58,776 bases of DNA from Robertmurraya korlensis (GCF_023715225.1 NZ_JAMBNS010000020.1:1-58776), one strand, 5' to 3'. Positions 8,000 to 19,400 are shown, numbered from the stretch's first letter. Made by a program: numbers and translations. Notes: generated by a model from the sequence alone, not told the origin.

Positions 8000-9733
8000 T
8001 TATTTAGATAGTGCATTCATTTTATTTTCTACCGCTTGCATAAATGCATCTTCAATTGACTGTAATTTTTCTTTGCTTTCAGTTAAGCTTGATCCCTTTA
8101 CGCCAAAATAAAACTTAATTTTCGGCTCTGTCCCTGATGGTCGAAGGCAGACCCATGAACCATCTTCAAAGAAGTACTTTAACACGTTGGAAGCAGGAAG
8201 ATCGATTGGTTCTTCTGTTCCTCCCTCATATCTTGTACTAGTGAGATAATCCTCCGTTTTTGTTACCTTAAGACCAACCAGTTCTTCAAGTGGCTCAGCT
8301 CGGAACGATTCAAGTGTTTTATTAATTGTTTCTGCACCTGATTTCCCTTTTAACGTTAATGAACGTAAGCCTTCTTGATAATATCCATACTTATCAAAAA
8401 TCATTAACAAGGCCTCATATAGAGACTTACCTTGCTTTTTATAGTACGCACATACTTCAGTTGCTAAAAGTGAAGCTTGAATAGCATCCTTGTCTCTTGC
8501 AAAATCACCAATTAAATAACCGTAGCTCTCTTCATATCCAAACAAGAAGCTATGTTCATTTGTGGAATCATACTCGTTAATTTTTTCTGCAATAAACTTA
8601 AATCCTGTTAATACATCAATTGTTGGAACACCAAAAGAAGCTGCAATCGTTGCACCCAATTCAGATGTAACAATTGTCTTTAAAACCAATGCATTTTCTT
8701 GTAATGTTCCCTTTGCAGTTTTATTTTCTAGTAGGTAATTCAGTAATAAAGCACCTGTTTGGTTTCCTGTAAGGATTTCATACTCCCCTGTTTCATTTTT
8801 AACAGCAATTCCAAGACGGTCTGCATCAGGGTCCGTAGCAATCAATAAATCAGCATTTACCTTTTTTCCAGCTTCTATTGCCAATTCAAACGCAGCGTGT
8901 TCTTCTGGGTTTGGACTTTTCACGGTAGAGAACTGTGGATCAGGCAATTCCTGTTCCTTTACAATTGTCACATTTTCGTATCCAAGCGCCTTAAGTCCAG
9001 AACGAACTGGTTTATTAGCTGTCCCATGCAGAGGTGTAAAAACTACTTGTAAATCCGTTTCTTTCGCTAATGTAGGATTCTCAGAAATCGTTACAAGCTT
9101 TTCTAAATACGCCTGATCGACATCTGCCCCAATCATCTTAATTAGTCCTAATTCTTTTAACTCCTGTTCGTCACGAACCTCTATTGTTAACTCATTTGAA
9201 ATAGCTTCTACTTTTTCAATAACCTTATCTGCTCCTTCTAAAGGAAGCTGCCCACCGTCTGGACCATACACCTTATAACCATTATATTCAGGCGGATTAT
9301 GGCTTGCTGTAATCACAATTCCAGAGAAAGCATTTAGATGTCTAACTGCAAAAGATAATTCTGGAGTTGGACGAAGCTCATCAAACACATATGCTTGAAT
9401 TCCCCTAGTAGCTAATGTTTTAGCTGCCTCCATCGCAAATTCACTTGATTTATGGCGAGAATCATATGCAATGACCACCCCTCTATCCTTTGCTTCTTGA
9501 CCAAATTCTTCTATATATGTTGCAAGGCCAGCGGATGCCTTCCTAACTGTGAAGATGTTCATACGATTCGTACCAACACCAATTTCTCCACGCATCCCAC
9601 CTGTACCAAACTCTAAATTTTTATAAAAAGCATCCTCTAACTCCACATCAGATAGCTTTTGTAGTTGCCCCTTTAGCTCTTCTGGGAGCTTATCAAATTG
9701 ATTCCATGTATGTACTTTTTCTTTCCAGCTCAT
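8000..9733 (-). CDS. pgcA: Phosphoglucomutase / phospho-sugar mutase
   Basis: The 577-residue enzyme belongs to the alpha-D-phosphohexomutase superfamily. The phosphoserine loop [13 protein letters not shown] lies near residue 145, the Mg2+ loop DPDADR near residue 300, the sugar-specificity loop GYEESYG near residue 405, and the phosphate-binding [12 protein letters not shown] near the C terminus. It interconverts glucose 6-phosphate and glucose 1-phosphate, feeding UDP-glucose, glucolipid and wall-polymer synthesis. B. subtilis PgcA (YhxB) has the same length. AGGAGGAG precedes the ATG. Its product also feeds the UDP-sugar genes at 55-57 kb. It is monocistronic. Confidence 0.96.
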   Translation of the reverse strand: MSWKEKVHTWNQFDKLPEELKGQLQKLSDVELEDAFYKNLEFGTGGMRGEIGVGTNRMNIFTVRKASAGLATYIEEFGQEAKDRGVVIAYDSRHKSSEFAMEAAKTLATRGIQAYVFDELRPTPELSFAVRHLNAFSGIVITASHNPPEYNGYKVYGPDGGQLPLEGADKVIEKVEAISNELTIEVRDEQELKELGLIKMIGADVDQAYLEKLVTISENPTLAKETDLQVVFTPLHGTANKPVRSGLKALGYENVTIVKEQELPDPQFSTVKSPNPEEHAAFELAIEAGKKVNADLLIATDPDADRLGIAVKNETGEYEILTGNQTGALLLNYLLENKTAKGTLQENALVLKTIVTSELGATIAASFGVPTIDVLTGFKFIAEKINEYDSTNEHSFLFGYEESYGYLIGDFARDKDAIQASLLATEVCAYYKKQGKSLYEALLMIFDKYGYYQEGLRSLTLKGKSGAETINKTLESFRAEPLEELVGLKVTKTEDYLTSTRYEGGTEEPIDLPASNVLKYFFEDGSWVCLRPSGTEPKIKFYFGVKGSSLTESKEKLQSIEDAFMQAVENKMNALSK

Positions 9734-9941
9734 TTCGTCTCCTCCTGAAAGTGTTTTCTAACTTTATTATTCAAGCCAGACTGTGCGTTTCCCTCTTTTT
9801 TGTCGTTAGTTTTTGTGACAACTTAAGAAACCATTTTCATTATATATGTTTTTTGTAAAAAATACACATCTCTCCAAGTTTTAAAATGTTACATTTGTAT
9901 TATTTCATCATTTTTTTTAAAATTGGGAAAGAGGTGAAGTT

Positions 9942-10544
9942 ATGAACGGATTTGAACGAAGAAGGCTTCAAAAAATGGACCAGATTCGCCAGGCAGCTTT
10001 TTCTTTATTCACAAAGTACGGAATTCAAAAGGTAAACATGCATGAAATAGCAAAAAAAGCGAATGTTTCTCAAGTAACGATATATAATTATTTTGGAAGT
10101 AAGGACGAGCTCCTCTATGATGTGCTAAAGGATTATCTTGAAAGGCAAGTTGAATCATTTCAACAATTAGTTTATAGTGAGCTCCCTTTTCAAGACAAGC
10201 TAATCAAAATGATTGAATTGAAGCTTTCCACCACAAATGAACTTAGTCCGGAATTTATCGAAGCGATTATTTCGGAGAATAGCCAAATTGCAAATTTATT
10301 TCGAGAATTTGCAAACGAAAAATCTATGCCTCTCATTGTTACATTTATGGAAGAAGGACAAAAAAGCGGTGATATATCAAGCATTCTATCGATGAATACG
10401 ATCCTTTTTATCCTCCAAGCAATGACTGACGCCATTCAAAAGCATTCTGAGATCTTCCAATCTAACTCAAACAAGGATCAATTCATCAATGAATTCATTC
10501 ATTTCTTCTTTTATGGAATTGTAGGAAAAAAGGAAGACGTATGA
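9942..10544 (+). CDS. TetR/AcrR family transcriptional regulator
   Basis: The 200-residue protein has a typical TetR N-terminal helix-turn-helix at residues 9-55 (QIRQAAFSLFTKYG, then VNMHEIAKKANVSQVTIYNYFGSKDEL) and a helical ligand-binding C-terminal part without clear family. GAGGTG precedes the ATG. It lies about 75 bp upstream of bdbC in the same direction, so it may be co-transcribed with or regulate the disulfide-bond genes; the ligand is unknown. Confidence 0.9.
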   Translation: MNGFERRRLQKMDQIRQAAFSLFTKYGIQKVNMHEIAKKANVSQVTIYNYFGSKDELLYDVLKDYLERQVESFQQLVYSELPFQDKLIKMIELKLSTTNELSPEFIEAIISENSQIANLFREFANEKSMPLIVTFMEEGQKSGDISSILSMNTILFILQAMTDAIQKHSEIFQSNSNKDQFINEFIHFFFYGIVGKKEDV

Positions 10545-10617
10545 GTAGATTAATATACATTTTTGGCCTTTGTAATTATAATAAATTCACGGTCAATATA
10601 CTTAAGGAGAATATTTT

Positions 10618-11049
10618 ATGAAAAAGAATGACAAGCGCGAAAACTTGCTTTTCCTTGCTTTCGCTGCGGCGCTGATAGCAATGTTTGGCAGCTTATATTT
10701 TTCGGAGATACGCCAGTACGAGCCTTGTGAACTTTGCTGGTATCAACGAATCGTTATGTACCCATTTGTTGTGTTATTAGGTATTGCAACGGTGAAAAAG
10801 GATTATGGTATTGCATTCTATACGATGATTCTATCTGCCATTGGTGGATCGATCTCGCTTTATCACTTAGGAATACAGAAGCTTTCTTTTCTAGCAGACA
10901 TCGCTCCAGCTTGCGGAAGAGTTCCGTGTACAAGTGATTATATTAATTGGTTTGGATTTATTACCATCCCTTTTCTTGCTCTAATTGCATTTATCATTGT
11001 GTTTGTTTGTAGCTTTCTAGTATGGAAGCAAACGAAGGAGGAAAAATAA
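10618..11049 (+). CDS. bdbC: Disulfide bond formation protein B (BdbC)
   Basis: The 143-residue membrane protein has four hydrophobic segments and two redox Cys pairs: CELC at residues 37-40, followed by the family WYQR motif, and CGRVPC at residues 99-104. It is the DsbB-type quinone-linked oxidase that reoxidises a thiol oxidase outside the membrane. The start ATG has AAGGAG upstream. The next gene, a membrane-anchored thioredoxin-like protein, follows after four bases, so the two form an oxidase pair, like BdbC with BdbD or BdbB with BdbA of B. subtilis. Confidence 0.93.
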   Translation: MKKNDKRENLLFLAFAAALIAMFGSLYFSEIRQYEPCELCWYQRIVMYPFVVLLGIATVKKDYGIAFYTMILSAIGGSISLYHLGIQKLSFLADIAPACGRVPCTSDYINWFGFITIPFLALIAFIIVFVCSFLVWKQTKEEK

Positions 11050-11053
11050 TTTT

Positions 11054-11524
11054 ATGAAAAAAGTTTTGATTTTTATTGGTATTATCGTTGTAATATTTGG
11101 TGCATTAGCTATTGTTACAAAAATGCAAAATGAAGAAAAGGTAAGTGAAGATAATATTTACAAGAAAGACACTCTTCACCCAGAAACAGTTGCTCAATTA
11201 GAGGATCCAAACTATCAAAACCTGATTCTTCCAGAGGATCTTCAAACTCAGTTAGATAATGGTGAGGATATGACCGTTTATTTTTACAGTCCGACTTGCC
11301 CTCACTGTCAACGAACAACTCCAATCGTTTCCCCTTTATCTGAAGAGATGGACATTAATCTTGTTCAATACAATCTTCTTGAATTTGAACAAGGATGGGA
11401 TGATTACGGTATCCAAGAAACCCCTACCATTGTTCAATACAAAGATGGGAAAGAAGTAGCAAGAATCGTAGGATACCATGAAGAGCCTGATTTTGAGAGC
11501 TGGTTTAACGAAAATACAAAATAA
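11054..11524 (+). CDS. Membrane-anchored thioredoxin-like thiol oxidase (partner of BdbC)
   Basis: The 156-residue protein has an N-terminal anchor (LIFIGIIVVIFGALAI) and an extracellular thioredoxin fold. The active site is CPHC (residues 82-85) in FYSPTCPHCQR, with the cis-Pro in ETPTIVQY. CPHC is the DsbA-type dipeptide, suggesting an oxidase rather than a reductase. It should form disulfides in exported proteins and be recycled by the preceding BdbC. It is shorter than B. subtilis BdbD and closer in size to BdbA; the exact ortholog is unclear. AGGAGG precedes the ATG. Confidence 0.88.
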   Translation: MKKVLIFIGIIVVIFGALAIVTKMQNEEKVSEDNIYKKDTLHPETVAQLEDPNYQNLILPEDLQTQLDNGEDMTVYFYSPTCPHCQRTTPIVSPLSEEMDINLVQYNLLEFEQGWDDYGIQETPTIVQYKDGKEVARIVGYHEEPDFESWFNENTK

Positions 11525-11531
11525 GTGATGA

Positions 11532-11561
11532 AAAAGCCGACTATTTTTGTAGTCGGCTTTT
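11532..11561. terminator. Bidirectional terminator, thioredoxin gene / yhcU
   Basis: A 12-bp stem (AAAAGCCGACTA and complement) with a six-base loop lies between convergent genes, with T-rich tails on both sides. Confidence 0.9.
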
Positions 11562-11952
11562 ATACTAATAATTGATTAGCAGCTTGGGTGTATGTGCTGA
11601 AAAAGCTAGTCTTGTTTTCTCTTGCATAAATAAATTCATCATAAGAAAACGGGAAAATAAATCCATACTCATGTAATGTTTCAACATTTTTTTCATACAG
11701 TGCCTGGTGATCGTATGATAATATGCGAGATTCTAAAATGGATAGCAAAGTTTGAAGTGAAGCAATCACATGATATGCTTCCTTTAACGTCCCATCAAGC
11801 TGTGCTGTTTCATTATTCAGCACATTTCTACCCTCAAATTTCTTTATGTCTTTATCTGAGAAATACAAAGGAAAAATATCTCGATAAAACCTTTTGACAA
11901 GCTCCTTTATTTTCTCTTCTTGGTCTGGTGTCGACGCAAAAACAATCTTCAC
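11560..11952 (-). CDS. yhcU: YhcU-like protein (DUF5365)
   Basis: The 130-residue protein is soluble and helix-rich, with no signal peptide. It resembles YhcU of B. subtilis, which sits beside the pseudouridine synthase yhcT as this gene does. The start is GTG with AAAGGTGGG about 9 bases upstream. No function is known. Here it is divergent from yhcT with about 130 bp between them. The family call rests on sequence impression together with the conserved neighbour. Confidence 0.7.
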   Translation of the reverse strand: MKIVFASTPDQEEKIKELVKRFYRDIFPLYFSDKDIKKFEGRNVLNNETAQLDGTLKEAYHVIASLQTLLSILESRILSYDHQALYEKNVETLHEYGFIFPFSYDEFIYARENKTSFFSTYTQAANQLLV

Positions 11953-12080
11953 TTATAACCCACCTTTAAATATCCTTTAGTTCTAATGTAAAATATAAAT
12001 TAAGAATACCATAAAAAAACCTGTCTCTATGGTGGTAATTATCACCACGATTAAAATGATAGCTAAGAACGGAGAGCACA

Positions 12081-12995
12081 ATGTTACAAACCAAAACAGT
12101 GGGAAAACAGTTCAATATACTTATTCCAAAAGATTGGGAGAAATACACCCTAGAAAGTTTATTTAAAGATTATTGGAAGGCCCCCAAAAAACTAGTCCAT
12201 GAATGGAGAATGGGAAAAAACGTGTTAATAAATGGGAAAGAAGCAAATTGGACTTCTCATTTCCATTCCGGAGATACCTTGTCTATTCCATTTTTTCTAC
12301 CCGAACTTCCAATCGTCCAACCGACTTACATGGAGATTGACATCCTTTTTGAAGATGAACATCTTCTTATTGCTAATAAGCCCTCTGGAATGGATACTCA
12401 TCCAAATTCAGAGAAAGATCATTACAGCCTATTAAATGGCGTAGCATTTCATCTTCAATCAAAAGGAGAACTTCATTACATCAAGCATATTCATCGTCTT
12501 GATCGGGATACTACGGGTGCTGTTATTTTTGCCAAGCATCGCATGTGTGGGGCCATCTTAGATAGACTCCTTGAGGAAAGAAAGATTAAAAGGACATACG
12601 TCGCTTTAGTAGAAGGGAAAATGAAAACAAGCACAGGATCAATTTCAAACCCCATTGGAAGAGATCGTCATCATCCTACGAGAAGAAGAGTTTCTTCAAC
12701 TGGTCAATCCGCTGTTACACACTATAAAGTACTTGCTTACAATGCAAAAAAAAATACAACTCTAATAAGCTGCCAACTGGATACAGGAAGAACGCATCAA
12801 ATTCGGGTACATTTAAGTTCAATTGGTCACCCTCTTATTGGTGATACCCTTTATGGAAGTCGTATTAAACAGAAAAGACAGGCACTGCACGCTTTAAAGG
12901 TAGAGTTTACTCATCCTTTTACCGAAGAGAACATGGTATGTAAGGCACCATTTGTTGATAATCCCTCCATTTTTCCTGATAATGTTGATATTTGA
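12081..12995 (+). CDS. yhcT: RluA/RluD-family pseudouridine synthase (YhcT-like)
   Basis: The 304-residue protein has an S4-like N-terminal region (residues 10-75) and a RluA-type catalytic domain. The catalytic Asp is in HRLDRDTTGAVIFAK, and the family motifs KPSGMDTHP and TGRTHQIRVHLSSIGHPLIGD are intact. It isomerises uridine to pseudouridine in rRNA or tRNA; the target base cannot be told from sequence. GGAGAG precedes the ATG by four bases. It matches YhcT in size and neighbour (yhcU). Confidence 0.92.
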   Translation: MLQTKTVGKQFNILIPKDWEKYTLESLFKDYWKAPKKLVHEWRMGKNVLINGKEANWTSHFHSGDTLSIPFFLPELPIVQPTYMEIDILFEDEHLLIANKPSGMDTHPNSEKDHYSLLNGVAFHLQSKGELHYIKHIHRLDRDTTGAVIFAKHRMCGAILDRLLEERKIKRTYVALVEGKMKTSTGSISNPIGRDRHHPTRRRVSSTGQSAVTHYKVLAYNAKKNTTLISCQLDTGRTHQIRVHLSSIGHPLIGDTLYGSRIKQKRQALHALKVEFTHPFTEENMVCKAPFVDNPSIFPDNVDI

Positions 12996-13011
12996 TTCAA
13001 ACCAACATAGA

Positions 13012-13034
13012 AGCGCCTACCATTTGGTAGACGC
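13012..13034 (+). terminator. Probable terminator after yhcT
   Basis: An imperfect hairpin (AGCGcCTACC, four-base loop, GGTAGaCGCT) lies 17 bases after the yhcT stop. The following T tract is weak. Confidence 0.5.
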
Positions 13035-13151
13035 TCCCTTTATATAAACGGCAACTCACGCCGATATTTTCTTTGTACTCTTTCCTTTCCCGATACATTT
13101 TTGTCCAAAACAAATGAGCAAGCCTAATTTAGAAAAGAAAAATGTTGAAAA

Positions 13152-13175
13152 GGACTAGAGCAAATGCCCTAGTCC
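13152..13175 (-). terminator. Terminator of the six-gene EPS/c-di-GMP operon
   Basis: A stem of GGACTAG with an extended inner GCA/TGC pairing is followed on the minus strand by TTTTC. It lies 18 bases after the hybrid kinase stop codon. Confidence 0.75.
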
Positions 13176-13193
13176 ATTCCTGCACCATAAAGT

Positions 13194-16091
13194 TTATTCT
13201 TTTGTTTTTTCCAGACCACGTTCTTCTACAAAAGGGACAATCACTTGCCCTTCTTTTCCAATCTTGAGTAATAATTGCATCACAATTTTAGATAAGTGGC
13301 TTGTTTTATATGGTTTAACAAAGTACTCCTCGGCTCCATTCGCTAAACCTTTATCTCTCTCATCAAGCGCGCTGGAGATTATGACTGGGATTTGTTTTAA
13401 TTCTTTTTTCTCTTTCATAAATCGCATAATATCCCAGCCATCAACGCTTCCTTTATCTAACATGATATCTAGAATTACTGCATCTGGAACCTCTTCCTTT
13501 AGGGCATCCATGGCATGGTCACCATTTGTAAATTGAGTAACTGTAAAGCCGTTATCAAGTAACTCTTGTGATATTAGATCTAACAAGCTTTCGTCATCCT
13601 CAATTACAAATAATTTGTAAGTCGATGCATCTACATCTCTTCTATCTGTAATGCTTGTTGCCTCTTTCTTGACAATTGGGAAAGAAAGAGTGAAGGTGCT
13701 TCCCTTTCCATACTCGGATGTAAAAGTTACATCCCCTTCATGGGCGTTCATTATTTCCTTTACAATAGCAAGACCTAGTCCAGTTCCACCAATTTTTCGA
13801 CGGTCTGAATTGTCCACCCGATAAAACTTTGTAAAGATGGAATCCCCTACATTTTCAGGAATACCCAAGCCTTCATCTGTTATATCTAACCTTAATACTC
13901 CCTTTGTTTCAAATAGACTAAGTGTAATATTCCCTCCATTCGGAGAGTATTTAATCGCATTCCCCACTAAATTGGTAAGTACTTGCTCAATCTTTTCGCG
14001 GTCTCCTAAAATCCAATCGTTTTCGGCATGGGAGGTCACCTTTATTTCATGTATTGATGTTGTACCTCTTAACGTATTTGACACTGACTCAATAACTGGC
14101 AAAAGTTCAAAATATTTTTTTTCATACGTATGTTTCCCCGCCTCCATGCGTTGAACATCAAGAAAATCGTTTATTAATGCCGTCAGTCTTTTTGCTTCAT
14201 TGTATACAGTAGTTAAATACTTCAGTCTTCGGTCTGGCTTTAGCTCCCGATGTAGCATAAGCTCTGTAAATCCTAAAATACTAGCTAATGGAGTTCGCAA
14301 CTCATGGCTAACTGTACTGACAAATTCAGACTTCATTTGGTCCACTTCAAATTCTTTTGTAATGTCTCGATGTACAATGATCGTACCAATTCGAATATTA
14401 TCCTGAAACAGTGCCTCACTATATACCTTTATCACTTGATGCCTATCTAGTCGTTTATATATAAATGAGTTTGAGTTATTTATATGGTTCGTTTCTATTG
14501 CAGATTGGACAAACTGTAGAAATTCATCCTTCTCTTCCATATCTTTTTGCATAAAAGATATCCAATCCTGAAGGTCAAGTCCTACTAAATCTCTTCCATC
14601 CACTACACATTCGAACATTTCGCAAAGAGCCTTATTTACTAGCAGGACAACCCCGTCCTGATTAATAAGCTGAATTCCCTCATGAGTTGTATTTAAAATA
14701 GACTGATTCCTTAGTCGTTCCGTTTCAGATAATTCAAAAATATATACCTTCTCTAAGGAATTGCTCATTTGCTTTGTGATCGATTGTAATTCTTCGATCT
14801 CTGACTCTTGAAACGCATTTCCAAACCTGCTAAACACCATTATTGCTGTTACCACATCATTCGAGGAGATGACAGGCAAGTACAAATCATAAGAATACAA
14901 TTTCCCCTCATGGTATCCCTTCTCGGATTCCACTATCTCCCTCTTAATCGTATATGGTTGCTGATGTTCAATAAGGATGCTATTCAAGCCATTGTATATG
15001 TTCTTTTTAAACTGTTCTACACCTGATGAGGAAATTCCATATGAACTATACGCTTGATCCTCAAGCAATGTGATTAACCCTCGATCCGCTTTTATAATTC
15101 GTGTCATGTGTAACACGATGCTATCAAGAAGCTTTTGCTTTTCAAGCGTGTTTGTTAATTTATTTGTTAATTCATTCCGATTTTCGATTTTGATTTTGCT
15201 TTCATTTACGACATAAAGGGCATTTTCTAGCTCAGATTGTTGCGCATAGAGCTCATCTTGCTGTGCTAATAACTCCTCATTTTGCGCTAATAGATTCTTT
15301 TCTTTTTCTTGTATAGAATGAAGCATCTTCTTTAACGCGGAAGAAAGTACTCCGATTTCATCTTTACGATGGGGATCAATAAAAATTTCTGAATCCTTTC
15401 CTTCTGTAATATCTGTTGCTGTCTTTGCAAGTTGGGAAAGTGGTACACCAATATTTGTTAACATTCCCCTAATAATCCTAAAGAGGAATACCAAGAGAAA
15501 TATGATAAAAGCAAGATTTACATTTTGATAAATCGTTTGATTTCGTCTCATATCATTGATGGCTGTATTTAATTCTTTATCAATTCCATCCATATATTCA
15601 TCGGTTAAATCCAAAAATCCATTGGTTCTTGTAGTAGCACCAAGCTGAGCCAAATTGATTAAATCTTCTTGTCGCCCTGCCTCAAAATACTGGACTGCTT
15701 GAGGAAGTGTTTCAACAAAATAATAATCTACAAAGCTGTTCAGCTCTCTAACATACTCCGTGTCGTCCTCATTTGACGCACTAGCCTCCAGCTTTTTCGC
15801 TAGTTTTCTAATCTCAGGCTGTTGCGAGAGTGCTCTTTTCTTTAGTTCTTCATTACCATAAGCAAAATATCCCCTAACATCAAATAAAGCCGTATTCAGT
15901 GCATAATACAAATCTCTCGTAATTTTCTCTTTTTCCACAATAAGTGCTCTTTTTTCAATATAGTCATTGCTTTGCTTATACTGAAAATAAAGATTTAAAG
16001 ATGTTCCGATAAGGATTAAAGAGAGAAAAACAATCATTAACTGAATAAATTGTTTTAATATGCTCTGTTTTTTATTTGAGCTATCTTTCAT
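13194..16091 (-). CDS. Hybrid sensor histidine kinase (TM-HAMP-GAF-PAS-HisKA-HATPase-REC)
   Basis: This 965-residue protein has two membrane segments (about 14-33 and 193-210) around an extracytoplasmic helical sensor of about 160 residues that resembles a CHASE3 or four-helix bundle. Then come HAMP (to about 265), a Gln/Glu-rich coiled coil, GAF (about 310-460), PAS (about 465-580), HisKA with the phospho-His in SHELRTPL near residue 596, an HATPase with the G-box GGTGLGLAI, and a C-terminal receiver whose Asp is in VILDIML near residue 873. It should autophosphorylate and pass phosphate to its own receiver. It has no HPt domain; the first gene of the operon supplies one. It overlaps the preceding receiver gene by 11 bp. 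The signal is unknown. Confidence 0.93.
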   Translation of the reverse strand: MKDSSNKKQSILKQFIQLMIVFLSLILIGTSLNLYFQYKQSNDYIEKRALIVEKEKITRDLYYALNTALFDVRGYFAYGNEELKKRALSQQPEIRKLAKKLEASASNEDDTEYVRELNSFVDYYFVETLPQAVQYFEAGRQEDLINLAQLGATTRTNGFLDLTDEYMDGIDKELNTAINDMRRNQTIYQNVNLAFIIFLLVFLFRIIRGMLTNIGVPLSQLAKTATDITEGKDSEIFIDPHRKDEIGVLSSALKKMLHSIQEKEKNLLAQNEELLAQQDELYAQQSELENALYVVNESKIKIENRNELTNKLTNTLEKQKLLDSIVLHMTRIIKADRGLITLLEDQAYSSYGISSSGVEQFKKNIYNGLNSILIEHQQPYTIKREIVESEKGYHEGKLYSYDLYLPVISSNDVVTAIMVFSRFGNAFQESEIEELQSITKQMSNSLEKVYIFELSETERLRNQSILNTTHEGIQLINQDGVVLLVNKALCEMFECVVDGRDLVGLDLQDWISFMQKDMEEKDEFLQFVQSAIETNHINNSNSFIYKRLDRHQVIKVYSEALFQDNIRIGTIIVHRDITKEFEVDQMKSEFVSTVSHELRTPLASILGFTELMLHRELKPDRRLKYLTTVYNEAKRLTALINDFLDVQRMEAGKHTYEKKYFELLPVIESVSNTLRGTTSIHEIKVTSHAENDWILGDREKIEQVLTNLVGNAIKYSPNGGNITLSLFETKGVLRLDITDEGLGIPENVGDSIFTKFYRVDNSDRRKIGGTGLGLAIVKEIMNAHEGDVTFTSEYGKGSTFTLSFPIVKKEATSITDRRDVDASTYKLFVIEDDESLLDLISQELLDNGFTVTQFTNGDHAMDALKEEVPDAVILDIMLDKGSVDGWDIMRFMKEKKELKQIPVIISSALDERDKGLANGAEEYFVKPYKTSHLSKIVMQLLLKIGKEGQVIVPFVEERGLEKTKE

Positions 16092-16443
16092 TTAAGATAT
16101 CCTCAATCTTATCTTTTAGCTCCATCGGACTAAAAGGTTTGGCCATAAAATAATTCGCTCCCGCCTCTATCACTTTTTCTTGTTCATATTGTTGACTCTT
16201 AGCTGAGAGCATTAAGATTTTTACTTCCTTATTTTTTTGTCTAACATGATCAATCACTTCAAGCCCTGTTAACCCCGGCATCATATAGTCTAGAACAAGT
16301 AAATCATAGTTATTTTCATCAAATAGCTGGACCGCCTCAGTTCCATCAGCCGCTTCATCCACTCCATATTCTTCTTCTTCAAGAGTGTCTACAACAAGCA
16401 TTCTTAATACTTCTTCATCCTCAGCTAATAATATCCTTTTCAC
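16081..16443 (-). CDS. Stand-alone response-regulator receiver protein
   Basis: The 120-residue protein is a receiver domain only, in the manner of CheY or Spo0F. Acidic pocket residues are in LAEDEEVLR, the phospho-acceptor Asp is in LLVLDYMMPG near residue 51, the Thr/Ser switch is in ILMLSAKS, and the Lys is in MAKPFSP. It has no output domain, so it works as a phosphorelay intermediate or by protein contact. The GTG start overlaps the end of the glycosidase-like gene by four bases, and its own end overlaps the kinase start, so it is translationally coupled to both. Confidence 0.93.
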   Translation of the reverse strand: MKRILLAEDEEVLRMLVVDTLEEEEYGVDEAADGTEAVQLFDENNYDLLVLDYMMPGLTGLEVIDHVRQKNKEVKILMLSAKSQQYEQEKVIEAGANYFMAKPFSPMELKDKIEDILNER

Positions 16444-19400
16444 TCTTTTATCCCCCCGTATGTTTCCTTCATAATATAATAAGAATCCTTTAGTCGTTCA
16501 CTGTATACTGGCTGCTCCCATTTATCCCATTTATAGACTGCCATTTTAGATAAGGGATCAGTTTTCCCTTCCATTTCAGGTAAAATTGACAATCCCTTTT
16601 CTGTTGAAACAAAAGCAGAAAGAAAGATACCTTCAATATTTTTTGTACCCTCTAATCCACTCTTCCACATATCTCCAATAATCTCTTTTTCACTCGGATC
16701 CTTAATATTTAACATGAGCCATGGAATACGCAGCTCGACCATCTTTCCATCCTCACTAATGCTGACATCTGTCAATGAGTTATAATTTTCATCAATAGGG
16801 TTTCCGGAGCCATAAAGAAGCTTTCCCGTTTCATAAGCTTCAAAAGGATAGGTTTTCCCTGTTGAAGGAATTGTTAATTGTTTATTTAGCGCCAAGCGAA
16901 TCGGATGGAACACACCATTTTCCTTTTCTGAAGGATACGTTTCTTTTGTTATTAGCTTTAACCGCTCACCATATTGATAGTAAAAAGAATCATAGTAGCT
17001 ATCGACTGTAATCCTAGATTCCTCTTTGCCTGCCAATGTAACTAAGAAATCAACACCAGATGTTGTTGGCACCGATTGACCTGTACGAAGAGGAATCTTT
17101 TTTTGACCCTGCTCTCCTATCGTATCAAGTGTGATATATGTCGGAGTTTCCTCTAAATTTATGGATCGTTGATAATCTAGACGCACATAGATATTTGCTG
17201 CATCAGAAGTTACATACATATTTGTTAATAAATTTTCCTTGCTCTTGGATTGTGCTAAAGGTTCAACCAACGACTTTCTCCAGTCATTGTCTTTTCCGTC
17301 AAGAGTCATTTCTTTTCCGAATAAAGAAGGGGAAAACCCTAACATTCCAAACATTTGTTCATTTGTTTGGATATTTGACCAATACGGTCGACGGTCTGGA
17401 TTATCGAAGTCCATTGTATTCCAAGTTCGTTTAAACCACTCATCCTGCCAGGAAAACACCATACCTCCAGCAAAATTTTCTGAAACTATAGTTTGAAATA
17501 GCTTCTGATTAATTTCACCTTGTTCCTGTTCACTATGATTACCTTGATCCATTCCATGGACATTTTCATGAGTTAATCCCCTTGAGGAAGGCACACCGTA
17601 CTCTGCAATGACAACTGGCATTTCATGTGCATTTTTTAAATCATGAAGATAACCGGCATAGTTATTCTTCTCTCCACTGCTATCTACATAATTCACATAA
17701 TCTTCCTCAAAGTTAAGGAAGTCTGGAAAATATGGATAGACGTGATATGAAGCAAATAAACCAGCATGAAATTGATCGGTTTTTTTTATATGATTGGGAT
17801 CAACACTAACCATATCTTCCTCTTCAGCAGGTTCAGCCGGATGAGTTAATAGATCGGTGGTTACCCAGTTGGTAAAGCTCATGGAATGTTGCCAATTATA
17901 CGTTTCAGCTTCATAACTTGCCATGTCATTCATTCGGACCGCTAACCACGCTTCGAATGGTGTTGCATTCTCCGTAAAGAAGTAGTCTCCTTTATACTGC
18001 TCCATTCCACTATGAACAGCGTCAGTATTTACCACCATACCTGGATCCCACTCAATTCCAATAATATATCCAAGTACGTAAGGAGATATATCGTGAGTGT
18101 AAGAGCCTGATGCATGCCCTGGATTTTCTGCTATGTGAGCATTGCCATGAACGATATCAACGATGTCTCTCATTTCTCTTTGAAACTCTTCCACAACAGA
18201 TGGATCATAGGCATCCTGTTTCTCTAGTAAAGTTTCTTCTGTCACCCAAGCACCGTGGAATAAATATAAAGGCTTCTCGGCTTGTTTATTATATTCGTAG
18301 AATGCTTCATAGAATTGTGGAGGGTGAATAGTATAAATACGAAGGGCATTCGCGTTCATGGCGCCAATCATTTTGAACCATCTAAAGTATTCATCTTTAG
18401 AGATGGCCGTCTCACCCGGGAAGTAACCTGGTTTAGCTATCCCCATGTTAACCCCTTTAATAAGGAGATCCTCCCACTTACCATCCTTTTGGATTTGAAT
18501 GGATTCTTCATCTGTTTTGCTATTAATTGAGGTACCTTGCTCCGTAACAAGCTCTACCATGTCCTGCTCATCGGATGGTTCTAAGCCGTGACGAAGAATT
18601 TGCTTCATCATTGGTACATACACACGCCAGTAAAAAGAATCTGACTGAGCGATCTCTCTCCAATTCGAAATGCCCCTTGTCTGATAAATCGAAGGGACAT
18701 CTCCCTCATCGGCATAATCACCCGCAAAATAATAGGCAGCGTAACTTGCATTTTTATGGCTGATGACTGCAGGAAAGGTAACTGGTATCCCATTTTCTGC
18801 AAGTTTCGATTCGCCTACCTTTGTTACAGATAAATGATATGTTGCTAAAATTTCATCTGTATTTCTTGCGGAAATAATATCAAACCAATAAGAATAATCA
18901 GCATCGTTTTTCTTATTATTAAAAAGCTTCTTACCCAATTCCGTATATTGGAAACTTGGCCCTTCACCCTTAAACTCATTTTTATCAATGACCACAATAT
19001 AATCATTGCTATTCACAAATACTAATCCTTCACCTGAAAAATTCCATGCTCTGTTCGATTTTTCGTAATTTTCTTTCACCCAGGTTGGAACCTCTTCCCC
19101 TTCCAACTTAGGAAAATACCTGCCAATCCAGCCTGTCCAATCGACATTTAACAGATTAGAAACTTTTTCACGAGCTGAAGCTGAAGTAGGACTAGCAAAT
19201 GTATTAAATTCAGCGATAAGGGTTTTCCCCTTATTTAAAAGTAATTCCTGATGAATGGCATCTATTTCTTCCTCTTGTAATCCACCATATAAATGCTCAG
19301 ACCGTTCTCCCTGTTGGTTTTCTCCATAGAATTCCTTCTCATAGACCCCATATGAATCCGCTAAGTAAAATACATCATACGGTTCTAATTCTTTTGGGAG

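Noticed and set aside
11966-12148. Minus-strand 60-codon frame opposite the start of yhcT
   Set aside because: It has no ribosome binding site and lies across the yhcT/yhcU promoter region; it is a shadow frame.
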